64,000 bases of DNA from Algoriphagus hitonicola. GTDB taxonomy: Bacteria; Bacteroidota; Bacteroidia; Cytophagales; Cyclobacteriaceae. A program made the translations under genes and the position numbers. The DNA lies in assembly GCF_900113375.1 (NCBI RefSeq), contig NZ_FOPC01000006.1:205225-269224 (forward strand). The letters are read 5' to 3'. The notes beneath the pieces were generated by a model that saw nothing but the letters and a program-made list of their open reading frames with translations, searched no databases and had not been told where the DNA came from. Numbering within the stretch: the stretch's first letter is position 1; every line of letters begins with the position of its first letter. Positions 1 through 7,532 of the stretch are shown here, piece after piece.

Positions 1-59
1 TCAAGCGAATTGCGAGTTGTCATCCTTGGGGTGGTCACGGTCACGATCCTGTTCCTTAA
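1..59 (+). CDS. yidD: YidD membrane-insertion factor, C-terminal end (partial)
   Basis: The reading frame that starts at base 3 gives 18 residues ending in CHPWGGHGHDPVP and then TAA at 57-59. The CHPWGGHGxDPVP ending is the signature C-terminus of YidD, a small protein that helps YidC insert membrane proteins. The rest of the gene lies outside the window. It converges on lgt, and the two stop codons overlap: lgt ends at base 56, inside the last YidD codons. The call rests on the tail motif only, but that motif is very specific. Confidence 0.85.
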   Translation, partial: KRIASCHPWGGHGHDPVP

Positions 60-1162
60 ACGTTTTGGGGAGGTTTCAACCCGGATTTCAAAGCTCTGAC
101 TACCAGAAATACCCCTCCGATGACTAAGGGTATACTCAAGATCTGTCCCATATTATAAGTCATCGTCTCTTCAAATTCTACCTGATTTTCTTTGAGAAAT
201 TCCCAAATAAAGCGCATTCCAAAGACCGAAATCAGGAAAATACCCAAAAGTAATCCCTCTGGAACGCGATCTTTATATTTCAACCAGATTGCCAACAAAA
301 TCAGGAAAATCGCAAAATAGGAGAGTGACTCATAGATCTGTGTGGGGTATTTAGCTCGACCAAAAGTCTCTACTGTAGCAATGAATTTATCGGATTGTTC
401 CTCAAGAGTCAATCTCAACTCGGACTCAGGTTCTTCTGCAAAGTACGTTTTGGTGGAGTTAAATTGGGTCAGCGCGTATTTGATATCACTTCGAAGCGTG
501 GATTCTAAGGTTTCTTCGGTAAAGTTACCTTTGGAAATTTGAAGTTCTATATTGACAGGTACGATTCCATTTCCCTGAAGTTCTTCAGTGCGATCTTCCG
601 GTTTGTACGCTTCGATGGATTCAAGTGGCACCTTGAGTGACTGCAAGACCTCCTCTGCAGAATAGGCATACACAAAACCAGAATCTGTCCCGGTGTCTTT
701 TCCTCCGATTTCTGAGTTCATCAAGTTACCCAATCTAATCAAGGCTCCTGTCAGAGCAGTGACAATGACGATCCGATCTACGACCCAAAGGTAGCTCTGC
801 CCGGGTGTGCGTTTGGCATAGAGCCACAAAGCAAATAAAATTGCGATAGCCGCTCCGTGTGAGGCTAGACCACCTTCCCAGACTTTTAGAATGTCGATGG
901 GATTGCTGAGATAGCGCTCCGGTTCATAGAATAACACGTGTCCCAATCGGGCTCCGATGATCGTGGACAAAACCATGTATATGGTCAATTTGTCCACCAA
1001 TTCCTCTTTTTGACCTTCTTTTCGGAAAAAATAAACCATAATCTGCTGGGAAATAATAAATCCCAAGGCAAACAATAAACTGTACCATCTCAATCGATCA
1101 AAGCCGGAAAATACTGCAGGATTTGGGTCCCACACGACATAATTCAAAAAAGAATCAATCAT
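56..1162 (-). CDS. lgt: Prolipoprotein diacylglyceryl transferase
   Basis: Lgt is the inner-membrane enzyme that moves a diacylglyceryl group from phosphatidylglycerol to the lipobox cysteine of prolipoproteins, the first step of lipoprotein maturation. The 368-residue product has several membrane segments, the GARLGHVLFYEP stretch (70-81), GGLASHG with His103, the RLGNLMNSE signature (143-151) and YPTQIYE (272-278). Between the last two signatures lies an extra hydrophilic block at about 165-270, so the protein is longer than the roughly 290-residue E. coli enzyme; an enlarged periplasmic head is the likely explanation. It is the last gene of acpP-fabF-rnc-nadE-lgt, 10 bp after nadE. Many lipoproteins encoded in this window would be its substrates. 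Confidence 0.95.
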   Translation of the reverse strand: MIDSFLNYVVWDPNPAVFSGFDRLRWYSLLFALGFIISQQIMVYFFRKEGQKEELVDKLTIYMVLSTIIGARLGHVLFYEPERYLSNPIDILKVWEGGLASHGAAIAILFALWLYAKRTPGQSYLWVVDRIVIVTALTGALIRLGNLMNSEIGGKDTGTDSGFVYAYSAEEVLQSLKVPLESIEAYKPEDRTEELQGNGIVPVNIELQISKGNFTEETLESTLRSDIKYALTQFNSTKTYFAEEPESELRLTLEEQSDKFIATVETFGRAKYPTQIYESLSYFAIFLILLAIWLKYKDRVPEGLLLGIFLISVFGMRFIWEFLKENQVEFEETMTYNMGQILSIPLVIGGVFLVVRALKSGLKPPQNV

Positions 1163-1172
1163 AATTTATGCG

Positions 1173-3005
1173 TCAAATTTGTTCTAGTTGTGCTAATTCC
1201 TCTGAAAATCCCCCGGAAAGAATGGGGAAACGACACCAGGTTTTCGGGTCTACGTTAAATTGATCCAAGTGGAAGGCTGGCGCATATCGCTCGCGTTTCC
1301 ATTGGTTTCGAGCCCAAAGTTGAAAGAATTTTTTGATATACCCTTTCAATAATTGCTTTTCTATGTCCATCTCATCGCTTAGAATTATAAAAATATCCAA
1401 AGGAGAACGTCTGTCCCGAATTGCGAGCTTTTCGATTTCTAAAATCAAATCATAAGGCATTAAATCCTTCTCATCGGTTTGCGACCGCTCCTGAGGTCTT
1501 AGCTCTGCGGATGGCTGCAATGAGTTGACCCATGAGAGGCCTGGTCGATTCAGATTTTTCTCTGCCCATCTGAGCCAGTTTAAAATAAAAAACTTATCCA
1601 CCCCTGCGATAGGAGAAATACTTCCGCTCGTATCTCCGTCCATGGTAGCATAGCCTACATCTCCTTCGCTTCGATTGGAAGTAGAGAGCAGTAGGGCATT
1701 ATTGAGGTTTGCCAGCATCCAAATAATAGGGGAGCGGGAGCGGGCCTGAATGTTTTGCAAGGTAATATCGTCCTGCTCCCAAGTCAATTCCCTTCCCATT
1801 ACTTTTTCAATCTTTTGGATGTAGGAATCCACTTCCTCATCTATGGTCCAATGGTGAAATTTTGCACCTAGACTTTCAGCCAGCATTTTGGCACTTTCAA
1901 ACGTTTCCTGAGAAGAATTTTTGGTTCCTTGATAGGCCGTGGTCAACAGCTTATTGACCAGCTTCTTTTCATTTTGATGCTCAGAAGAAATAGTTAGCCT
2001 TCGGCAAAATTCATCCAAGCCCAATTCCTCGAGTCCTCTACGGACCATCTCAGCGACCAAAACCGCAATGGTGGAAGAATCCGCCCCTCCAGAAAGCGAC
2101 AAGACGAATCCCCCGCTTTTGCTTTTGCGCAGGTAATCGTAAAGCCCTAACGAAGATGCTTGAACAAACTCCCATTCTTTTTCTAGCGTAGGAGCGATAG
2201 ATTGCTCTTGGGGCGAAAGTTCAAAGTCGATGACTTGAAAATGTTGAAAAGAGAGCAGTTGATTTCGGCTTAGGATATTCCCTTTATTTGCTAGGACGCA
2301 TTCACCGTCAAAAATCATCCGGCCCGCTTCATTTCCCAAAAGGTTGACATAGCAATAATAGCAGTCAAAAGTCTTGCTGCTGAATTCGATAAGTTCTCGA
2401 CGTTCTTGGGTTTTGCCCATAGCAAAATGGCTTGCACTCGGGCAAAAAATCAAGTCTATTCCTCGTTTTTGAAGTCTATAGCCGGGCCTGCTTGTTCCTC
2501 TCCAGGCATCTTCGCAGATTTCAAAGCCGTATCTGATTGTTTTGTGGGTTAAAATCTGATCTCCAAAAGGTACTTTTTCTCCGAAAAAATCAAAATCAAT
2601 CAAGCGATTGGCTTCCCAAGGGGTAAACCAGCGAAATTCATAATGAACTCCATCGAGGGCCATAAATTGCTTCGGTACAAATCCTATTAATTTCCCGTCT
2701 TCGATTATGGCCATGGTATTGTACACCTGGTTTTCGAGACGAACCGGCACCCCAACTGCCACCGTGATATCTTCGCAGTGAGGGACGAGTGCCTTTACTT
2801 GCTCCAGGGCTTTTTTAGGAAACCATATGCTCAGGAATAGATCTTCTGATCCATATCCAGTAATCGCCAATTCGGGTAAGCAAAGAATTTCGACTTGTCG
2901 TGAACGGGCTTCTTGGATGGCTAGGATTATCCGTGAAAGATTTCCTTCCCAGTCTAGGGGTGTTTGATTTACAGGAGCGCCGGCAATTTTAATAGCAGCC
3001 ATCAT
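1173..3005 (-). CDS. nadE: Glutamine-dependent NAD+ synthetase
   Basis: This 610-residue enzyme makes the last step of NAD synthesis, amidating nicotinic acid adenine dinucleotide with ammonia from glutamine. The N-terminal nitrilase-fold glutaminase (about 1-270) has the expected Glu45 (LPELAITGYG), Lys112 and Cys164 (GFEICEDAWRG). The C-terminal synthetase has the ATP-binding P-loop SGGADS at 305-310. The length fits the two-domain form, so it should not need free ammonia. It starts with two consecutive ATG codons, 8 bp after the rnc stop, and sits 10 bp before lgt in the same operon. Confidence 0.95.
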   Translation of the reverse strand: MMAAIKIAGAPVNQTPLDWEGNLSRIILAIQEARSRQVEILCLPELAITGYGSEDLFLSIWFPKKALEQVKALVPHCEDITVAVGVPVRLENQVYNTMAIIEDGKLIGFVPKQFMALDGVHYEFRWFTPWEANRLIDFDFFGEKVPFGDQILTHKTIRYGFEICEDAWRGTSRPGYRLQKRGIDLIFCPSASHFAMGKTQERRELIEFSSKTFDCYYCYVNLLGNEAGRMIFDGECVLANKGNILSRNQLLSFQHFQVIDFELSPQEQSIAPTLEKEWEFVQASSLGLYDYLRKSKSGGFVLSLSGGADSSTIAVLVAEMVRRGLEELGLDEFCRRLTISSEHQNEKKLVNKLLTTAYQGTKNSSQETFESAKMLAESLGAKFHHWTIDEEVDSYIQKIEKVMGRELTWEQDDITLQNIQARSRSPIIWMLANLNNALLLSTSNRSEGDVGYATMDGDTSGSISPIAGVDKFFILNWLRWAEKNLNRPGLSWVNSLQPSAELRPQERSQTDEKDLMPYDLILEIEKLAIRDRRSPLDIFIILSDEMDIEKQLLKGYIKKFFQLWARNQWKRERYAPAFHLDQFNVDPKTWCRFPILSGGFSEELAQLEQI

Positions 3006-3013
3006 TTTTTTTA

Positions 3014-3811
3014 TTAGGTCGGGATATTTAAATGGATGCAGGCATTGCTGGAAGCTTCCTGCTCAGCTTTTTTCTTGGTTGGGCCTTTGCCTTGCGCTAA
3101 TTCTACCCCATCCACTTCCAGAGCAACAACAAATTCCTTGAAACGTTGGTTGCCACTGACCTGTAATACTTTGTATTCAACCTGTTTGTTTTCTCGCTGA
3201 GACCATTCAATGATTTTTGACTTATAATTGGTGGTTGCAGCAATCATTTCATCCAAATCAAAGTGCAGGAGTATTCGTTTGAGAATGAATTTCTTGGTAA
3301 ACGTGTACCCTTTATCTAGGTAAACTGCCCCGATAAATGCCTCTAGAATATCTCCGTAGAGTGATTTGTGCCCATGAAAATTTCGTTCTCCAATTACTTG
3401 ATCGAGCACATTTCGAAGCCCGATTTTTATTCCTGCTTCATTGAGGCTTTCCCGGTTGACGAGTTTGGAGCGAGATTCGGTTAAAAAGCCTTCATCTCGA
3501 AAGGGATACTTTTGGAAAAGATGCTCGGCGATTACCGTTCCAAGCACCGCATCTCCCAAAAACTCCAATCGTTCGTTGGACATTTTGAATCCCTTGGAGT
3601 TTTCCTCGCCCAAGCCGGCAGGGGTGAGGGCAAGTTTGTAAAGGGAAATGTTAAAAGGCTTGCTACCCGTCATCATCTTGATGGAGGCAGCAAGCCTTTT
3701 TTCATAATTACTCAGGAATAGATTTTGAAATCCTAGTTTCTGAAAGAGTTTCAAACCCTGATCAGTTATATTTTTTGAAAATGAGGGAGCAGTTATGTCC
3801 ACCAAATCCAA
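3014..3811 (-). CDS. rnc: Ribonuclease III
   Basis: RNase III cuts double-stranded RNA in rRNA processing and mRNA decay. The catalytic signature NERLEFLGDAVLGT is at about 79-92, with Glu83 and Asp87 as metal ligands. A double-stranded RNA-binding domain fills about 195-262 (GPTKKKAEQEAS). The ATG at 3811 makes the gene overlap the fabF end by 50 bp, an unusually long overlap. A TTG at 3754, 7 nt after the fabF stop, would give a 246-residue protein and is a realistic alternative start, since the conserved region begins after residue 30. Placement directly after acpP-fabF is a common bacterial arrangement. Confidence 0.93.
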   Translation of the reverse strand: MDLVDITAPSFSKNITDQGLKLFQKLGFQNLFLSNYEKRLAASIKMMTGSKPFNISLYKLALTPAGLGEENSKGFKMSNERLEFLGDAVLGTVIAEHLFQKYPFRDEGFLTESRSKLVNRESLNEAGIKIGLRNVLDQVIGERNFHGHKSLYGDILEAFIGAVYLDKGYTFTKKFILKRILLHFDLDEMIAATTNYKSKIIEWSQRENKQVEYKVLQVSGNQRFKEFVVALEVDGVELAQGKGPTKKKAEQEASSNACIHLNIPT

Positions 3812-5012
3812 AGGTATTACTTAGCGCATAGTTTATATCGCGGGACTGCGCCTGATTGAATGTCAGATTCAATTTAGGATCAATCACTTCATCATCGGTA
3901 AAATGATTGATCGTCGGCGGAACCAAGCTGTTTTGTATAGCGAGAATACATGCGATAGCCTCAATAGCTCCCGTAGCTCCCAGCAAGTGACCGGTCATAG
4001 ACTTGGTGCTGCTGATATTGAGATTGTAGGCATGATCACCGAATACGTTTTGAATCGCTTTGATTTCAGACAAATCACCCAATGGTGTCGAAGTACCGTG
4101 AACATTGATGTAATCGATAACATTCGGAGAAAGGTTGGCATCGCTTAGTGCTTCTGTCATCACGCTGCTCGCTCCAAGTCCTTCAGGATGTGGAGCGGTA
4201 ATGTGATTCGCATCGGCTGACATACCGCCACCCACGATTTCTGCATATATTTTAGCTCCACGAGCTAGTGCATGCTCATATTCTTCCAAAATCAACGCAC
4301 CGGCACCTTCACCAAGTACGAATCCGTCTCGATCTTTGTCAAAAGGGCGAGAAGCCGTAGCTGGAGAGTCATTTCGTTGAGAAAGTGCCTTCATGGCATT
4401 GAAACCACCAACTCCTGCTTCGGTAACCGTTGCCTCAGAACCCCCGCTGATGAAAATGTCAGCTTTGCCTAATCGGATGTAATTAAATGCATCGATCAGG
4501 GCATTGGTTGCAGAAGCGCATGCTGATACCGTACAGAAATTTGGGCCTCTAAATCCATATTTGATGGAAATAAACCCAGCACTGATATCAGCAATCATTT
4601 TAGGGATAAAGAACGGATTGAATCGTGGGACACCATCGCCTTTTGCAAAATCGGTGACTTCATCCTGAAACGTCCGTAATCCACCTATACCGGATCCCCA
4701 AATCACACCAGCACGGGCTTTGTTGATTTTTTCAAGATCCAGACCTGAATCTGTCATGGCCTCATCCACAGAGATCATGGCGTATTGGGTGAACGGATCC
4801 ATCTTTCTTGCTTCTTTTCGATCAATAAACTGCTCGACATCAAGATTTTTGACCTCGCAGGCAAATTGAGTTTTGAATTTTGAAGCGTCGAATTTTGTGA
4901 TTGGTGCAGCACCACTTACACCCGTAGCCAAACCTCTCCAGAATTCATCTGCAGTATTGCCTATGGGCGTAAGGGCACCTATACCAGTTACAACAACTCT
5001 TTTTAAATTCAT
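3762..5012 (-). CDS. fabF: Beta-ketoacyl-ACP synthase II
   Basis: FabF extends acyl-ACP chains by condensation with malonyl-ACP in fatty acid synthesis. The 416-residue thiolase-fold protein has the Cys-His-His triad: Cys165 in VSACASATN, His305 in NVHGTSTPLGD and His342 in MTGHLLGATG. The length is normal for FabF. It follows acpP by 19 bp, so it lies next to the gene for its carrier protein, and its end overlaps the annotated start of rnc. Confidence 0.97.
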   Translation of the reverse strand: MNLKRVVVTGIGALTPIGNTADEFWRGLATGVSGAAPITKFDASKFKTQFACEVKNLDVEQFIDRKEARKMDPFTQYAMISVDEAMTDSGLDLEKINKARAGVIWGSGIGGLRTFQDEVTDFAKGDGVPRFNPFFIPKMIADISAGFISIKYGFRGPNFCTVSACASATNALIDAFNYIRLGKADIFISGGSEATVTEAGVGGFNAMKALSQRNDSPATASRPFDKDRDGFVLGEGAGALILEEYEHALARGAKIYAEIVGGGMSADANHITAPHPEGLGASSVMTEALSDANLSPNVIDYINVHGTSTPLGDLSEIKAIQNVFGDHAYNLNISSTKSMTGHLLGATGAIEAIACILAIQNSLVPPTINHFTDDEVIDPKLNLTFNQAQSRDINYALSNTFGFGGHNCSLIFKKYN

Positions 5013-5031
5013 AGAATGAATTTAGGGGTTA

Positions 5032-5268
5032 TTATTTTACGTTAGCCTCAAGATAGGAAACGGCCTGTCCAACCGTACCGATTTGCTCAGCCTGATCATC
5101 TGGGATGGAGATGTTGAATTCTTTTTCGAATTCCATGATTAGTTCTACAGTATCCAAAGAATCAGCTCCCAAATCATTGGTAAAGCTTGCCTCTAGGGTT
5201 ACTTCAGACTCTTCAACGCCCAGTTTGTCAACGATGATGGCTTTTACTTTTTGTGCAATTTCAGACAT
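5032..5268 (-). CDS. acpP: Acyl carrier protein
   Basis: This 78-residue acidic protein carries growing acyl chains on a 4'-phosphopantetheine arm. The attachment site is Ser37 in the [12 protein letters not shown] motif. The length and acidity are typical. It is the first gene of the acpP-fabF-rnc-nadE-lgt operon and diverges from the IPExxxVDY-pyk operon; a candidate promoter lies 31-62 bp upstream of its start. Confidence 0.97.
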   Translation of the reverse strand: MSEIAQKVKAIIVDKLGVEESEVTLEASFTNDLGADSLDTVELIMEFEKEFNISIPDDQAEQIGTVGQAVSYLEANVK

Positions 5269-5298
5269 TTTGTGATCAGTTTAGTTAATAACACTCCG

Positions 5299-5330
5299 CA
5301 AAGAAATATATTTAATAGCTAATTGACAAA
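5299..5330 (-). promoter_or_regulatory. Candidate acpP promoter (Bacteroidota type)
   Basis: On the minus strand a TTTG (5327-5330) is followed after 20 nt by TTTCTTTG (5299-5306). This differs from the Bacteroidota -7 consensus TAnnTTTG at one position. The spacing and the position just upstream of acpP fit. Seen by eye only. Confidence 0.4.
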
Positions 5331-5370
5331 GAAATGGCAGAAGTAAATTTTTGAGCACTTGTTCTTTTCG

Positions 5371-5398
5371 TTGAGTTGAATTTTTATTTCTACCTTTG
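5371..5398 (+). promoter_or_regulatory. Promoter of the IPExxxVDY-pyk operon
   Basis: TTG at 5371-5373, a 17-nt spacer and TACCTTTG at 5391-5398 match the Bacteroidota consensus for the primary sigma factor. Transcription would begin near 5404, which rules out an in-frame ATG at 5396 and supports the start at 5420. Confidence 0.65.
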
Positions 5399-5419
5399 TT
5401 TTGCTCCATATCCGGCTCC

Positions 5420-5848
5420 ATGAAGAAGGTAAAACTACAGATTGACCATACCTATGATTTCGAAATTTTAGGCCTCGTGTCTCCGGTTAAGGATTATAAA
5501 ATGGCTTGGCTGGTCAATCGCGAATTAGATTTGGATTTGATGAAAACCGATGATCTGGAAATTGAGTTTGTTTCGGATCCATTGATGAAAATTTCTCAAT
5601 ATTTCCTTTCTTTACCACATGGATATGTCCAATTGCTGAAAAACAAGGCGGTCAATTCCACCCATCAGGTCGCTTATTTAATCCCCGAGCTGAAATACAT
5701 GGATTATTTTCTATTAGTTCAGGACGGTACCTTTCAAATCAATATAAATACATTTGTTTCCAAATTGGCAAAAGTACCTTTTATCCAAAATGTCATGAAG
5801 CTGGATGTCACCAAACTAAAATCAAAAGAAAACCTATTAACCTATTAA
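5420..5848 (+). CDS. IPExxxVDY family protein
   Basis: A 142-residue protein of a Bacteroidota-specific family named for a conserved IPExxxVDY motif, present here as IPELKYMDY about two thirds along. The function is not established. No signal peptide or membrane segment is visible, so it is probably cytoplasmic. The ATG at 5420 (MKKVKLQIDH) was chosen because the ATG at 5396 overlaps the -7 promoter element. The gene ends 3 bp before pyk, so the two are almost certainly co-transcribed, a pairing that suggests but does not prove a link to central metabolism. Confidence 0.85.
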   Translation: MKKVKLQIDHTYDFEILGLVSPVKDYKMAWLVNRELDLDLMKTDDLEIEFVSDPLMKISQYFLSLPHGYVQLLKNKAVNSTHQVAYLIPELKYMDYFLLVQDGTFQININTFVSKLAKVPFIQNVMKLDVTKLKSKENLLTY

Positions 5849-5851
5849 TCA

Positions 5852-7276
5852 ATGAGTCATTTTAATAAAACCAAAATACTGGCCACTATAGGACCTGCTT
5901 CCAATAATTACGAGACGATCAAAAGTCTTGCAGCTGCAGGTGCGAATGTGTTTAGACTGAATTTTTCTCATGGCACCCATGATATTCATCGGGAAGTGGT
6001 TCAGATCATCCGAAGAATAAATAAAGAATTGGACATCAATCTGGGAATTCTTCAAGATCTTCAGGGGCCAAAAATCAGGGTAGGAGAAGTAGAAAATAAT
6101 GGTGTGGAAATTAATCCCGGAGACCAAATCACCATCACCAATGATCCTGTGGTCGGTACCAAATCCTTGGTCAGCACCGTTTACCAAAATCTCCCCAATG
6201 ATGTGGTCGAAGGTGATCGGATTTTGATTGATGATGGTAATCTCGAATTGGTGGTGAATTCCACCGATGGAAAAAATGTAAACTGCACGGTAATTCATGG
6301 GGGAATTCTAAAATCCCGAAAAGGAATTAACCTGCCCAATACGAAGGTTTCTGCTCCCTCTCTTACGGAAAAAGATTTGGAAGATTTAGAATTTGGATTG
6401 GAACAGGATGTAGACTGGATTGCGCTTTCATTCGTTCGCTCAGCCGATGATATTCACGACTTGAGAAACCGAATCCAGCAGGCTGGTAAATCGTGTAAAA
6501 TTGTTGCGAAAATCGAAAAGCCTGAGGCGTTGGAAAATATCGATGCGATCATCGAAGCGACTGATGCGATCATGGTTGCCCGTGGAGATTTGGGAGTGGA
6601 AGTTCCCATGGAAATTGTCCCACTTTGGCAAAAACGGATGGTCGCAAAATGCAAGTTAGCCTGCAAGCCAGTAATCATCGCAACTCAGATGATGGAAAGT
6701 ATGATCGTCAATCCAAGACCCACCCGTGCAGAAACCAATGATGTGGGAAATGCCGTGTTGGACGGTGCGGATGCCGTTATGCTTTCTGCGGAAACCGCAT
6801 CGGGAAATTATCCCGTGCATGCGGTAAAGGCTATGAGTAGCATTATTAGGTACTTGGAAGAAAACGCTGATATCTATCATAATCTTTATAAAATCAATGA
6901 ATCTGAGGACACATTTTTAAGTAATAATTTAATCCTGATGGCTGCTCGACTTTCTAGAAATGTCAAGGCGAAAGCTATCGTGGGAATTACCTCCTCAGGT
7001 TTTACCGGTTTTAGGATTGCCTCTCATCGTCCCAAGGCGAGTATATTTTTGTTTACCCGAAATGACAAGTTGATCACCCAAATGTCTTTGGTTTGGGGGA
7101 TTCGTGCTTATCATTACTCCAGTCAAGTGTCTACAGACGCTACCTTTGAGGATATAGAAAAAACCTTGAAAAAAGATGGTCATGTCAATTCAGGAGATAT
7201 TATCATAAATACCGCAAGTATGCCACTCAAGGCGAAAGGAAGAACCAACATGCTGAAAATTCATATGGTGAATTAA
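5852..7276 (+). CDS. pyk: Pyruvate kinase
   Basis: Catalyses phosphoenolpyruvate plus ADP to pyruvate plus ATP, the last step of glycolysis. The 474-residue protein starts with the typical KTKILATIGPAS, has the NFSHG substrate motif, LQDLQGPKIRVG, the active-site stretch IVAKIEKPEALEN and the region from MVARGDLGVEVP to MLSAETASGNYP. The C-terminal allosteric domain is present. The gene is downstream of the IPExxxVDY gene under one promoter and is followed by a clear terminator. Confidence 0.97.
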   Translation: MSHFNKTKILATIGPASNNYETIKSLAAAGANVFRLNFSHGTHDIHREVVQIIRRINKELDINLGILQDLQGPKIRVGEVENNGVEINPGDQITITNDPVVGTKSLVSTVYQNLPNDVVEGDRILIDDGNLELVVNSTDGKNVNCTVIHGGILKSRKGINLPNTKVSAPSLTEKDLEDLEFGLEQDVDWIALSFVRSADDIHDLRNRIQQAGKSCKIVAKIEKPEALENIDAIIEATDAIMVARGDLGVEVPMEIVPLWQKRMVAKCKLACKPVIIATQMMESMIVNPRPTRAETNDVGNAVLDGADAVMLSAETASGNYPVHAVKAMSSIIRYLEENADIYHNLYKINESEDTFLSNNLILMAARLSRNVKAKAIVGITSSGFTGFRIASHRPKASIFLFTRNDKLITQMSLVWGIRAYHYSSQVSTDATFEDIEKTLKKDGHVNSGDIIINTASMPLKAKGRTNMLKIHMVN

Positions 7277-7293
7277 GCATGACTAAAAACTTG

Positions 7294-7328
7294 AAAAAAA
7301 AGGCCCTGATTTTGGGTCTTTTTTTTTG
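7294..7328 (+). terminator. Intrinsic terminator after pyk
   Basis: An A-run, GGCCC, a short loop, GGGTC and a run of T form a hairpin with one G-T pair and a U-tract, 18 bp after the pyk stop. Confidence 0.8.
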
Positions 7329-7360
7329 CCTGGCAAGGAATGGCCTAGAATACCTCGAAT

Positions 7361-7383
7361 ACTCTGATTTTCAGGATCAGAGT
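7361..7383. other. Small perfect hairpin in the pyk-FAS1 gap
   Basis: ACTCTGAT (7361-7368), a 7-nt loop and ATCAGAGT (7376-7383) form a perfect 8-bp inverted repeat. It could be an operator for the downstream FAS1 gene or a second weak terminator; no T-run follows. The rest of 7329-7532 shows no gene or clear promoter. Confidence 0.4.
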
Positions 7384-7532
7384 TGATCAAATTATCCTGT
7401 CATTCATACTCGATCAATTGCAATACAACTACTGAATCCGACCGTTCAACCTTAAAAAACAACAGTTCAACAATTTAAATTAATCAAATGGTCTTGGTAT
7501 TGGTTTAGACATCAAACTAACCAAAATAAGCT

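Noticed and set aside
5849..6298. A 149-codon open frame on the minus strand
   Set aside because: Antisense to pyruvate kinase; no motif or upstream signal supports it.
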